Shown piece after piece: positions 32,577 to 41,644 of a DNA stretch of 64,000 nucleotides; the stretch's first letter is position 1, and each line of letters opens with the position of its first letter. The position numbers and the translations under genes were made by a program. The notes under the pieces were generated by a model that searched no databases, was not told where the DNA came from, and was given only the letters and a program-made list of their open reading frames with translations. Source of the DNA: Cyanobacteria bacterium SBLK (GTDB lineage Bacteria > Cyanobacteriota > Cyanobacteriia > Cyanobacteriales > Spirulinaceae); assembly GCA_017746715.1 (NCBI GenBank), contig JAGHZQ010000035.1, forward strand, positions 62,001-126,000, read 5' to 3'.

Positions 32577-32957
32577 TCAATCAGTACTCGGTCGCTCTTC
32601 TCCGGAAGGAAAATCCGAAGCAACATCGGGGGTATTGGGCCGAGTCTCGCCACTTTCATTAACATCTTCCGCAACGGGAAGTTTTTCCGTTTCGTGGCAA
32701 TTTTCCGTAACGGGGATTTCCGAGCCAATTCTAGAAACAGAAGCAATTTTTTGCGTAATCGTGCCAATACTTTCTAAACGGACAATTTCTTCCCAAGCGC
32801 TAATTTCCTCTTCATCTTCCGTTTCGTAGCGAATTGTCACCACATCGCCTTCTAAATCGATAATTTTGGCATCTTCTATCCATCGTTGCTGATCCCGCAA
32901 GAATACGCTCACTTCGCGACCTTCCGAACAAATTTGATAAATCTTGCGGTGTAACAT
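32577..32957 (-). CDS. Conserved cyanobacterial protein (DUF6679-like)
   Basis: A 126-residue soluble protein from the ATG at 32957, which has a strong AGGAGAGG site 7 bp upstream. Longer frames reach 33032 and 33215 but lack this site. The conserved part is MLHRKIYQICSEGREVSVFL, RDQQRWIEDAKIIDLEGDVV and TIRYETEDEEEISAWEEIVR, followed by a disordered acidic tail. The pattern looks like an SH3/Tudor-like small barrel and matches, as I recall, the DUF6679 group of cyanobacteria. The function is unknown. It is downstream of a hydrolase gene on the same strand. Confidence 0.7.
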   Translation of the reverse strand: MLHRKIYQICSEGREVSVFLRDQQRWIEDAKIIDLEGDVVTIRYETEDEEEISAWEEIVRLESIGTITQKIASVSRIGSEIPVTENCHETEKLPVAEDVNESGETRPNTPDVASDFPSGEERPSTD

Positions 32958-33118
32958 AACGAACCTCTCCTCGATCGAGCGTTCCTGTTGGGGGTGAAAA
33001 TTGGGTGACTTGACGACAGTTGCCAGAGTCATTTTTATTTTACCTCGCGATTGGGGAATTTTGAAAGGATCGATCGCTCCGGAGAGAAAAGATAATTGTC
33101 GGCCGAGATATTGGGTTG

Positions 33119-33997
33119 CTAGACTGGCTTGGCCCGAGGGGCATGGCGATCGAGAATGGCAGCGATCTCTGCACTGACCCGTTCGGGTCGTTCTACCATT
33201 GCCAAATGACCGCAATCGGGAATTTCAATGGTATTTTCCCCCACGGGATGAAAGAGAGGGTGAAAACTGGCTAAATGGCGAACGTATCGGGTTTCCATGA
33301 CGCGATCGCCGGCTCCGGCGAGAAAATAAACGGGTTGCTCGAGACGGGCAACGATTTGCGGCAAGGCGTGAACTTCAGATTCGGTGGTCGTTTCCAGCAA
33401 AGAACCCAAAGCCGCCCCCTCGTCAGCCCCGAGAAAATCGAGCAATCTTTGCTTGCCCCAATGGCGTTCTAGGGGTTGAACGACCATCGCGCGAGTGAAG
33501 AGCAGATCGAGCCAAGGAAAGTGAAGCAGCCAACGCGGGCGATATTTAACAATATTGCGACCGGCGTTGCGAAAGCGCTCGAATTCTTCTTTTAAATAAA
33601 TGCCGCCGCCAGCATTGACGCAGATGACTCCTTCAATCGTATCGGGCAATAAATCCGCTCCCCAAAGGGCAATACTGCCTCCCAAGGAATGGCCGATCGC
33701 CCAAGCCCGAGAAATATTGAGCTTGTCGAGCAAAATTTCTAAATCCCGAGCGTAGGCCTCCAAGGTGTAGCAATGGGGGATATTGGTAGGAATTTGAGGA
33801 AGCTGAGATTCTCCAAATCCTCGCAGATCGTAGAATAGGCATTGATAGCGATCGCGCAGTTTCGCGATCGAGGGACACCAATAGTGTCGGCTCAACAACC
33901 AGCCGTGAATGAAAACTAAAACGGGAGTCTGAGAATGGGGAATGGGAGGGGTTAACTCGTAAGCATGAGGCACTCCCAAAATATCGATTTTAGCCAT
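33119..33997 (-). CDS. Alpha/beta hydrolase
   Basis: A 292-residue alpha/beta-hydrolase fold protein. The oxyanion region is VLVFIHGWLLSRHYWCPSIA and the nucleophile elbow is GHSLGGSIALWG, with the catalytic Ser in GHSLG. An acid is probably in YFLAGAGDRVMETRY and the His in IPDCGHLAMVERPE. This is the general form of esterases and related enzymes (MhpC-like). The substrate is unknown. No signal peptide is seen. It is encoded upstream of the DUF6679-like gene with 160 bp between. Confidence 0.87.
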   Translation of the reverse strand: MAKIDILGVPHAYELTPPIPHSQTPVLVFIHGWLLSRHYWCPSIAKLRDRYQCLFYDLRGFGESQLPQIPTNIPHCYTLEAYARDLEILLDKLNISRAWAIGHSLGGSIALWGADLLPDTIEGVICVNAGGGIYLKEEFERFRNAGRNIVKYRPRWLLHFPWLDLLFTRAMVVQPLERHWGKQRLLDFLGADEGAALGSLLETTTESEVHALPQIVARLEQPVYFLAGAGDRVMETRYVRHLASFHPLFHPVGENTIEIPDCGHLAMVERPERVSAEIAAILDRHAPRAKPV

Positions 33998-34050
33998 GCT
34001 TTCATCCTATCTTGAAGCGTTCGCACCGCCAACCGCATTATTTTTGGCCG

Positions 34051-34770
34051 CTAGTCTCCCATTAAGCGAAAGCGAACGCTCTCGGCAATTTTTTGGCCGA
34101 GATATTCGGGAATCAAACTCTCATTGGGTCCCAACAAATAGAGAATCAAGCGCGTTCTTCCCCGCCAAACCAATAAATTTGCATTGACGACCAATAAATC
34201 TTCTTGCCAAATGGCATACATGACTTTATAGAACAAGCCGGGTTGGTTGTCTGCTTCGATCAGCAGAGCGGGTAAATGAAAGACGGGATCGACGTAAAAT
34301 TCCGTTTCTACTTGTTCCAAACCCGCATCGAGGTTAAACTCTACTGCCAGCATTTCTTCCACCTCAAAGCGTCCGGCGAGGGCTTCTCGAATCGCGCGAC
34401 AAACATTATCGGCGGTTTTATCGCTTAGGGCTTTATTGCCGCGAGACACCACTAATTTGATAAACACGAGCATGGGGGGCTTGATTTGACCGTACAAGCT
34501 GAGACTGTGAATCGTCAAACCGTAGGCTGCCAAAACGCCAAAAATATCGCTCAAGAGAAAGGATTGATTGCGGTAGGCAAAATGGAGGGCGCTCTTCGAA
34601 CCTTCAGGACGAACTTCAATGGTTGCCAGTTTGGTTTTATAAAGCCGATATGCCAAGCGCAAATTTTGTAATTGGATTTCGCTGCTGACAAACTGTTCGT
34701 AGAATTGGGGAAACGCTTGGTTAAAGCGTTTCAACAGTCCCAAGGTGGATGATTTTAGCCCCGCCGCCAT
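34051..34770 (-). CDS. ACT-domain protein (GlnD C-terminus-like)
   Basis: A 239-residue protein with two ACT-like modules: about 65-115 (FLLSDIFGVLAAYGLTIHSL) and 165-235 (LLIEADNQPGLFYKVMYAIW, VVNANLLVWRGRTRLILYLL). This pair resembles the C-terminal regulatory part of GlnD uridylyltransferase, but no nucleotidyltransferase or HD domain is present. It may sense a small molecule, possibly an amino acid, in the cytoplasm. Similar stand-alone proteins are common in cyanobacteria. It is divergent from the TpsA gene across a 268-bp gap. Confidence 0.75.
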   Translation of the reverse strand: MAAGLKSSTLGLLKRFNQAFPQFYEQFVSSEIQLQNLRLAYRLYKTKLATIEVRPEGSKSALHFAYRNQSFLLSDIFGVLAAYGLTIHSLSLYGQIKPPMLVFIKLVVSRGNKALSDKTADNVCRAIREALAGRFEVEEMLAVEFNLDAGLEQVETEFYVDPVFHLPALLIEADNQPGLFYKVMYAIWQEDLLVVNANLLVWRGRTRLILYLLGPNESLIPEYLGQKIAESVRFRLMGD

Positions 34771-35038
34771 AACTCGATTGTCTGATTGGATGAACGAGCG
34801 ACCTCGGAGGGAAAATTTTCGCGCTACCGAGTCAATAGCCTAAGTCTAATCTAAAGCTCTCGTCATAGTTTATAGCGATCGCGTAGCAGGAGGAGAATTT
34901 TACGGGATGAGGATCTAGCGGCATTCTGACAGCTAAGGAATATTTTATAAAGTTTTGTATCATTTTTCCCGATCTGCATAAAATACTTGATTCCCATCCG
35001 AGAAAGAATTGGAGATTCTATTTCAGGGGGGAACGAAT

Positions 35039-38000
35039 ATGACTCGATGGGGTGTGTCATTGGCGATCGCTTTTTCTGCAAGCGCAGCACAAGCTCAGAT
35101 CGTCCCAGATGGTACATTAGGCGGGGAAAGTTCTCAATTGAATCCCCATGTGGATTTAAACGGACAACTCGTTGACTTGATTGAAGGGGGGGCGATCCGA
35201 GGAAACAATTTATTTCACAGTTTCCTTGAATTTAATGTCAATGAGGGGCAAAGGGCGTATTTTAGCAATCCTACTGATATTTTTAACATTTTTAGTCGCG
35301 TGACAGGGGGACATCCTTCCCAAATTTTGGGGACGTTGGGAGTGAATGGGGGAGCAAATTTGTTTTTGCTCAATCCGAATGGGATTCTCTTCGGTGCCCA
35401 TGCACGTCTCGATATTCGCGGTTCTTTTGTAGCAACGACGGCGGATCGTTTTATGTTTGGGAATGGGTTGGAGTATAGTGCGATCGCGCCTCAATCTCCT
35501 TCTCCCTTACTCACGATTAATATTACACCGGGATTGCAATACGGGAGTCATGGGGGACAGATTACCAATCGAGGGATTCTGGAAACGGGAGGAGACCTGT
35601 TGCTGGCGGGGGGAAATTTGGATTTACAGGGACAGTTACTCGCGGGAGGGGATTTAACATTACGTGCTTTGGACGTGTTAAAAATTCGCGATCGCGAGAC
35701 GAGTGCTTTTGTCGCGGCGGCGGGGGGAGCGTTGTTGGTGCAAGGCGATCGTGCCGTGGATATTTTCGCCTTAAATCACCCCGATAGCGGTTTATTTTCC
35801 GGGGGAAATATGACGTTTCGCAGTGCGAATCCCGTGGGAGGAGACGCACATTATTGGAGTGGGGGCAATTTTCGCATTGAACAATTAGATGGGAGTTTGG
35901 GGGATTTGTATAGTCCTAAAGATCCGGTTATTCGTACTACCGGTGATGTTAACTTTGATTCTTATTTAGGTTTTTCTCTACATATCATAGCTGGTGGAAA
36001 AGTTGAAATTCCTAATTTTATTCAGATTATTGGCTCTGATATAACAAATGGATTAACTGAACCTATAACTTTGTCTGATGGAACTTCTATTGTTATTGAT
36101 GGAAAAAATAAACCTACGTTAGATATCCGTGCTGGAGTCAATCCAGCATTGATTGGTTCTCCATCTTTTTTAAGTGGCGGTGTTTATATTCCATCCACTC
36201 CAAGTTTAGTCGGAACACCATCTAGTGCTGATATAAAGATAGGCTCAACGATTTTTTATTCCTTGAGCAATCAACGTTTGCAAGGAGAAATCTTTTTAAC
36301 TAATCAATATAAACCCAATAATAATTTGATTGGAGATATTGAAATTAATAATGGAATTGATTTAGGTAATACTTTGGATGATGGAGGAAATATTACCGTA
36401 GATTCTCGTCGCAATATTAATTTTAATGGTTCTTTAATAACTTCATCAACAGTGGGGAATGCGGGAGAAATCAAATTTCTTACTGATAACGATATTTCAT
36501 TAACTGGAAAAATTGAGTCTTCTGCGGTGGATAATGCGGGAAATATAAGTTTTATTGCTGGAGGAGATATATCGAGCCATGCCGCTATTGAGTCTTCTGC
36601 AAATGGAGGAAATGCTGGCAATATTAATCTACAAAGCCAAACTGGAAATATCAATATTTTAAATGGTGAAATCGTTAGTGAAACCTTTGGATCGGGAAAT
36701 TCAGGGAATCTCAAGATTACGGCTGGGAAAAATTTTACCTTAACAAATTTAGCCGAAATCTCTGCTCGTACTCGCGGTGCAGGAAATGCCGGAAATGTAA
36801 GTGTTAATGCCCGCAATATTTTAATTCAAGACGAAGGAACTATTGTTGCAAATACTTCTAGTACAGGGAGTGGAGGAGATATTAACTTAACGGCATCGTC
36901 TATTAATTTTGAACGAGGTTTTGTTTTTGCCAATAGTGTTCGTCCACCTTTTGCTCTCCCTGATTCTGTAGGAGATGCAGGTAATATAAATTTTAACACA
37001 CAAAACTTAACATTACAAAATGGTACTTTTATTTCTGCGTTTGCTCAAAGTGAAGGACGTGGAGGAAATATTAATGCAAATGTAGCAGGAGGAACAATAA
37101 AAATTACAGGCGCGGATGTAGAAGGCAGAGCGAGTGGATTCTATTTAGGAACAACAGATCGTGGCCAAGGAGGAAATTTTAATTTGAATACCAGTCAGTT
37201 AATTATTGAAAACAGAGGGCTTATTTCAGCCGATACTATTGGCCCTGGAAATGCAGGAAACGTAATAATTAATGTAGATAATCTATTTCTTCAAAGTGGA
37301 GGTTCTATTTCTGCGGCAACAACTAACTTAGGTAATGCAGGAACTCTAAAAATTCATGCTAGTAATGGCATAGAAATGGATGGAGCCAGAAGCGGTCTCA
37401 ATCTCCAAAGTACTAATGCAGGCAATGCGGGAGGAATTAAGATTTCAACCAATGGAGATCTAGTTGTACGGAATGGCGCGAGCATTACTGTGCAGGGTAC
37501 GGGAACAGGCAATCCGGGAGATATTGAAATGTTATCTCGATCGCTCTTGTTACAGAATCAAGGAAGTATTACGGCTCTAACAACATCAGGAGAAGGTGCC
37601 AATATTCAAATCCTTTCTGATGCCGTTACTGTGCGTAATAATAGTCAAATTGCGGCTGATACGAGTGGTTCAGGAGATGCCGGAGATATCAGAATTAATG
37701 TGGATACTTTATTTTTGTCTAGTAATGGTTTAATTTCTGCTGCAACTACAAATATTGGGGATGCAGGAACTCTAGAAATTAATGCCAAGGGTAGTATAGA
37801 AATAGAGGGAGAAGGAAGCGGTCTTAATCTTCAAAGTACTAACGCGGGCAATGCAGGAGGAATTAAAATTTCAACCAATGGTGATTTAACTATGCAAAAT
37901 AGTGTAAGTATTACAGTTAAAGGTACGGGTGCAGGTAATCCGGGAGATATTGAAATTTCATCTCGATCGCTCTTGCTACAAAATCAGGGAAGTATTACGG

Positions 38001-38674
38001 CTCTAACAACATCAGGAGAAGGTGCCAATATTCAATTCTTCGTTCAAGATTCAATTGTTTTACGCAATAACAGTGAAATTGTTGCAGAAGCTCTGGGAAC
38101 AGGTAATGGAGGTAATATTCGTTTGGAAGCAGGAGGCTTTATTTTGGCTTTCTTATCAGAAAACAGCGATATTGTTGCCAATGCGCTTCAAGGTCAAGGA
38201 GGCAATATTGATGCAAAAGCGTTGGGAATCTTTGGGTTTCGACAATTTCGCGATCGCCGCACTTCTGAAAGTGATTTTACAGCCAGTTCTCAATTAGGAA
38301 TTGATGGAGTTGTTACCTTAGATGTTGGCGATTTTCAACCAGATGTCGAACTTCCCGCTCGCCCCGGAGTACCACGCTTAAATCGAGGATGTCCGGGTAA
38401 TTCTCGTTCTCGTGGGGGAAGCAATGGCGAATTTTACGAGACTGGATTGGGAGGGGTTTCATCTCGTCCAACAGATACTTTAAACTCCACTTCTATTCAC
38501 ATCCCTTGGATTGAACTTGAAAGCAATACATCTGAGTTACTAGAAATACCAACAGAAATCAGAGAAGCGACAGGATGGAAAAAACTCCCTTCTGGAGAAG
38601 TTATTTTAATGGGCGATCGCGTAAGCGATCGGGAAAATCAAGCGTGTTATCCTTTGTTAACAGAATCGCCCTAA
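35039..38674 (+). CDS. Filamentous haemagglutinin-type TpsA exoprotein
   Basis: A 1211-residue exoprotein. The ATG at 35039 follows GGGGGGAACG and begins a short signal peptide (MTRWGVSLAIAFSASAAQAQ). Residues 20-270 are the TPS secretion domain: IVPDGTLGGESSQLNPHVDL, then RVTGGHPSQILGTLGVNGGA and NLFLLNPNGILFGAHARLDI, with the NPNGI motif recognised by TpsB. Residues 300-1080 are a long beta-helix with many GNAGNI-like turns. The C-terminus has the cyanobacterial RGCPG cysteine segment. It is secreted by a TpsB protein, most likely the one at 49380-51218. Two 142-residue units are tandemly duplicated inside it. Confidence 0.93.
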   Translation: MTRWGVSLAIAFSASAAQAQIVPDGTLGGESSQLNPHVDLNGQLVDLIEGGAIRGNNLFHSFLEFNVNEGQRAYFSNPTDIFNIFSRVTGGHPSQILGTLGVNGGANLFLLNPNGILFGAHARLDIRGSFVATTADRFMFGNGLEYSAIAPQSPSPLLTINITPGLQYGSHGGQITNRGILETGGDLLLAGGNLDLQGQLLAGGDLTLRALDVLKIRDRETSAFVAAAGGALLVQGDRAVDIFALNHPDSGLFSGGNMTFRSANPVGGDAHYWSGGNFRIEQLDGSLGDLYSPKDPVIRTTGDVNFDSYLGFSLHIIAGGKVEIPNFIQIIGSDITNGLTEPITLSDGTSIVIDGKNKPTLDIRAGVNPALIGSPSFLSGGVYIPSTPSLVGTPSSADIKIGSTIFYSLSNQRLQGEIFLTNQYKPNNNLIGDIEINNGIDLGNTLDDGGNITVDSRRNINFNGSLITSSTVGNAGEIKFLTDNDISLTGKIESSAVDNAGNISFIAGGDISSHAAIESSANGGNAGNINLQSQTGNINILNGEIVSETFGSGNSGNLKITAGKNFTLTNLAEISARTRGAGNAGNVSVNARNILIQDEGTIVANTSSTGSGGDINLTASSINFERGFVFANSVRPPFALPDSVGDAGNINFNTQNLTLQNGTFISAFAQSEGRGGNINANVAGGTIKITGADVEGRASGFYLGTTDRGQGGNFNLNTSQLIIENRGLISADTIGPGNAGNVIINVDNLFLQSGGSISAATTNLGNAGTLKIHASNGIEMDGARSGLNLQSTNAGNAGGIKISTNGDLVVRNGASITVQGTGTGNPGDIEMLSRSLLLQNQGSITALTTSGEGANIQILSDAVTVRNNSQIAADTSGSGDAGDIRINVDTLFLSSNGLISAATTNIGDAGTLEINAKGSIEIEGEGSGLNLQSTNAGNAGGIKISTNGDLTMQNSVSITVKGTGAGNPGDIEISSRSLLLQNQGSITALTTSGEGANIQFFVQDSIVLRNNSEIVAEALGTGNGGNIRLEAGGFILAFLSENSDIVANALQGQGGNIDAKALGIFGFRQFRDRRTSESDFTASSQLGIDGVVTLDVGDFQPDVELPARPGVPRLNRGCPGNSRSRGGSNGEFYETGLGGVSSRPTDTLNSTSIHIPWIELESNTSELLEIPTEIREATGWKKLPSGEVILMGDRVSDRENQACYPLLTESP
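37268..38119 (+). repeat. 426-bp in-frame tandem duplication in tpsA
   Basis: The segments about 37268-37693 and 37694-38119 are offset by 426 bp (142 codons) and code for matching parts such as SGLNLQSTNAGNAGGIKIST and LLLQNQGSITALTTSGEGAN. Long stretches are nearly identical in DNA, so the duplication is recent relative to the other beta-helix repeats. Confidence 0.85.
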
Positions 38675-38678
38675 AAAA

Positions 38679-38706
38679 GTAGAGACGTTCCCTTAAACGT
38701 CTCTAC
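38679..38706. terminator. Bidirectional terminator-like hairpin
   Basis: An 11-bp perfect stem GTAGAGACGTT / AACGTCTCTAC encloses a 6-nt loop, between the convergent tpsA gene and a PEP-CTERM gene, with A- and T-rich flanks on both sides. The GTAGAGACGT stem also resembles common cyanobacterial dispersed repeats. Confidence 0.75.
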
Positions 38707-38730
38707 AAAAGCATCAAAGCAAACTTTACA

Positions 38731-40188
38731 TTATTTCATCTTGTTTCGACGCAGCAATCTCGTTCCTAATCCCATTATTCCCACAAGTAATAAACCTGCA
38801 ATTGAACTCGGTTCGGGGACAGGCTGTACAAAACTGGTCATAGTAAACTCGCCATTTTCTTGATTAAATCCAACTTGAAGTAGAAACGGAGTATCCTCAT
38901 CTATAGGATTAATATCAGTCACGGTAAAGTCATTAACACCAATGACTCCATTGTCATCTTCAATTAGCAAATCTCCTAGTAAATTGGCATATTCACTAAA
39001 GTCAATTCCCTGTCCGGGTCCAAAAACGCCGGGGATTGGAATATCTCCTACAGACACTGTAAATTGATCGTCAAAATCAACAGCGCATGGAAAATCCAAG
39101 ATTTCAGTAAATAAAGTATTTCCCATTGTTTGAAAGTTATATCCCATTGCTGGATCGGGATCGTACCAAAGATGACTGAGAGGTGCTTCAAAATATTTGG
39201 TATCTCCATCGATCGCAGTCGGTAGAAGTGGGTGTAATTGTCCGAGAGTTTGTTCGCACAAAGTATTGGGCTCGGGGTCTGGATCGGGCTCGGGGTTTGG
39301 GTTTGGATCTGGTTCAGAATCGGTTAATTTCCCTAATAGCGTCATCCCATCATTGATACACTCTTGTAAAATGGTGGCAAAAAATTCACCCACCATTTCT
39401 GCTGGTTTTTGGAAACTAAATCCGAAAATATTGGCCCCTTGTTCAAAGAAGAACCCCAGATCGAATCCTTCTGTTTCTAGTTCCGCTTGACTGCGAATGG
39501 TAACATCTCCCACTCGTTCGGCTGCCGATCCAATAACATTCGGCATAAGATTTGTATTAGTAGCCCAATCTCCGGGAGTAGAATAAGCGCCATAATAAGG
39601 ATCTTGCCACTGCAAATCTCCCATCCACGTATCGCGATTTCCTAAATTGCCGTTATTGTGGGCAAATTGGTCATATTGATAAAGGTTTTGAAAACCTGCA
39701 TTATAACGAGATACATTCATTCCCGTAACGCCACGATAAACTCCCGTTCCAACTCCAGAATCATTATTGGGAGAAAATCGCACCCCCAACATTTGACCCG
39801 AATCAAATGCTTGCTGAAAGTTTCCTGTTCCTGAAAAATCAAAGAACATATCGCCCCAAGCAATACTATCATTGCGGATGTTATAACAAGTACCGCTACT
39901 AACGCAAAGTTGAGATCCTGTTGGGTTGCCAGTAATGGGCATATTGGAATTAATTCCGACCCAAATTTCTCCGGTTTCTTCATTCTCGTGAATGGCCATG
40001 CCATAAATTTCATAAATCGTTCCCCCAACCTGAATGTTACCGTTAACAGTTCCGTAACTATCGTATCCGGCATCGATGGAATAGAACCAACCATCGCGAA
40101 AAGTTGAGGCAACACTCGGAGGTGCGATCGCGATCGCTCCGACAACAGCCGCAGTACAAAGTCCTGTTAGTTTTTGAATTCTCTTCAT
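38731..40188 (-). CDS. PEP-CTERM protein with acidic proline linker
   Basis: A 485-residue exported protein. The ATG at 40188 has AAGGAACG upstream and gives a good signal peptide (MKRIQKLTGLCTAAVVGAIA, then PSVAS); the longer frame from 40230 is not needed. Residues 15-240 are a globular, aromatic-rich domain (DGWFYSIDAGYDSYGTVNGN). A DPNPNPEPDPDPEP linker follows near 295-312, then a second domain with paired Cys. The C-terminus is PEP-CTERM: VPEPSSIAGLLLVGIMGLG, then RLLRRNK. It is likely sorted to the surface by an exosortase. Functions of the two domains are not recognised. Confidence 0.87.
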   Translation of the reverse strand: MKRIQKLTGLCTAAVVGAIAIAPPSVASTFRDGWFYSIDAGYDSYGTVNGNIQVGGTIYEIYGMAIHENEETGEIWVGINSNMPITGNPTGSQLCVSSGTCYNIRNDSIAWGDMFFDFSGTGNFQQAFDSGQMLGVRFSPNNDSGVGTGVYRGVTGMNVSRYNAGFQNLYQYDQFAHNNGNLGNRDTWMGDLQWQDPYYGAYSTPGDWATNTNLMPNVIGSAAERVGDVTIRSQAELETEGFDLGFFFEQGANIFGFSFQKPAEMVGEFFATILQECINDGMTLLGKLTDSEPDPNPNPEPDPDPEPNTLCEQTLGQLHPLLPTAIDGDTKYFEAPLSHLWYDPDPAMGYNFQTMGNTLFTEILDFPCAVDFDDQFTVSVGDIPIPGVFGPGQGIDFSEYANLLGDLLIEDDNGVIGVNDFTVTDINPIDEDTPFLLQVGFNQENGEFTMTSFVQPVPEPSSIAGLLLVGIMGLGTRLLRRNKMK

Positions 40189-40606
40189 CGTTCCTTGGTA
40201 GAAATATTCGCAATGGAAATTTGTTGACAACCCGGTTATCCGTCAAATTACTGGATTAAAATCCGTCATTTCTTGGATGTTATTCACTTGTTTTACAACA
40301 AGTCTTTATTTAAAAAAAGGACTTTACTGAATCTTTAAATCTCCCCCGAGTTTCAATTGCTTTCTTTACCAATTCTTGACTTAAAAAAAGACAAAAATAC
40401 CCCGCTCTAAAATGTCAAAAATTTTAGCAAAATTGAGCAATATAAAAAAGGCGATCGCGCAATAATTAGCGGTTAGAAATCATCATTTTTTCCTCCTGAG
40501 AACGATCGAGACCGAAAAAATGGTTTCTCTGGCCTCTAATGACTTCTCGGTTAATTCGCGATCGCCCTATGCAAATGTCGAGATGGGTTTACAAAACTTT
40601 ACAAAA
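40189..40606. other. Long AT-rich intergenic region
   Basis: It lies upstream of the PEP-CTERM gene and downstream of the small gene at 40607, both leftward. It includes two similar stretches TTTAAAAAAAGGAC (about 40310) and CTTAAAAAAAGAC (about 40380) and a weak hairpin GAGACC-8 nt-GGTTTCTC near 40508-40529, which may end the small gene's transcript. I see no gene. Confidence 0.35.
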
Positions 40607-40804
40607 CTAACAAACTGCTAATTCCTCGCGAGATTGTTGTTTGACCCGTCCCTCCATAACCCCTTGTTGCAACTGGAAAAACGCCCGCAATTCAGTACGA
40701 TCGCACGAACTTCCGTGCAATAAATTCCGCAATTGCCCCTCCGCCTCTCGGGTGAGATAGCCTCGGGCGATCGCCTCTCGAACGATTTGAGCGATAGAAC
40801 TCAT
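40607..40804 (-). CDS. Small conserved-type helical protein next to sigma-like gene
   Basis: A 65-residue protein from the ATG at 40804 (MSSIAQIVREAIARGYLTRE), preceded by ATGAGGG; the frame from 40852 is longer but less likely. It reads as two helices with a turn (AEGQLRNLLHGSSCDRTELR, AFFQLQQGVMEGRVKQQ). No family name is known to me, although proteins of this form are found beside CHAT, sigma and DUF1822 genes in cyanobacteria as I recall. It is divergent from the sigma-like gene at 40983, with a 178-bp shared promoter region. Confidence 0.6.
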   Translation of the reverse strand: MSSIAQIVREAIARGYLTREAEGQLRNLLHGSSCDRTELRAFFQLQQGVMEGRVKQQSREELAVC

Positions 40805-40982
40805 TAAATTACCCTCATTAAACGTCTTAATTCTTTGCTCTGGTTTCGACACTTCTTTTTATGCAAGATCCCCAAAATTATTTTTTTGTAACGAGTCAAC
40901 TTCCCTGCATAAAACTCCCTCATTTCCCACGAGAAAGAAATAGAAGGCGTTATACCCATTCGCATCTTTTCCCCAATGAATC

Positions 40983-41627
40983 ATGTCCGAACTTGACGAA
41001 CGCTTGCGATCGCTGGCACTCGAAGCACAGAAACATCCCTCGGGAAGTCGAATGCGACGAAAAGCCGTCGAATGCTTGCTGAGAACCTTACAAAACTCCA
41101 GAAAACTTTGCCGTCCGTCCGTTCCCACTCATTTAATGGGGTTATACTCGGAAATTTACACGATCGCCAAGCAAAATTTATTTTGTTATATCTTTCGCAA
41201 AATAGATACCTATAATCCCGATAAAGGAGAAGTGCTGCAATGGGCCAACTTTCTCCTCAAACGGCGATTTCCCGAGGCGATCGGCGAAGTGACCCGATCT
41301 GGCAAAACATTATCTTGGCAGAACGTACAAAATATGACCTTGGACGATTTAGATACTGCAATTGCTCGTAACGGTTCTTCTACTCCTTCCGAAGATAATA
41401 ACTTGCGGGAGTATATCGAAGAAGATCCCGACGGTATCTTTCACAACGCTCATGTGAGAAATAAACCCCATGCCACATTCCAAATTATTGCTCTCAAAAC
41501 CCTTGATGGTTGGTCTTGGCAAGAAATTTCTACGGAACTGGATGTAAAAATTCCCACCCTCAGCAGTTTCTATCAACGCAATCTCAAACGATTCAAGCCT
41601 GACTTTCAATCTTATTTATCGCGGTAG
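40983..41627 (+). CDS. Sigma-70-like factor
   Basis: A 214-residue protein. Residues 30-100 resemble region 2 of small sigma factors (LYSEIYTIAKQNLFCYIFRK, IDTYNPDKGEVLQWANFLLK). Residues 165-205 are a region-4-like HTH (DGWSWQEISTELDVKIPTLS, SFYQRNLKRFK). Between lies an acidic linker (YIEEDPDGIFHN). Proteins of this type lie directly before DUF1822 and CHASE2 genes in filamentous cyanobacteria. The stop is 17 bp before the DUF1822 start, so the genes are probably co-transcribed. It may direct transcription of the module; that is an inference. No anti-sigma factor is recognised nearby. Confidence 0.75.
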   Translation: MSELDERLRSLALEAQKHPSGSRMRRKAVECLLRTLQNSRKLCRPSVPTHLMGLYSEIYTIAKQNLFCYIFRKIDTYNPDKGEVLQWANFLLKRRFPEAIGEVTRSGKTLSWQNVQNMTLDDLDTAIARNGSSTPSEDNNLREYIEEDPDGIFHNAHVRNKPHATFQIIALKTLDGWSWQEISTELDVKIPTLSSFYQRNLKRFKPDFQSYLSR

Positions 41628-41644
41628 TTCGCCTCACCAAAGCC

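Noticed and set aside
36304..36816. 170-residue ORF antisense to tpsA
   Set aside because: It is an Ile/Pro/Phe-rich shadow of the beta-helix repeats with no ribosome binding site.
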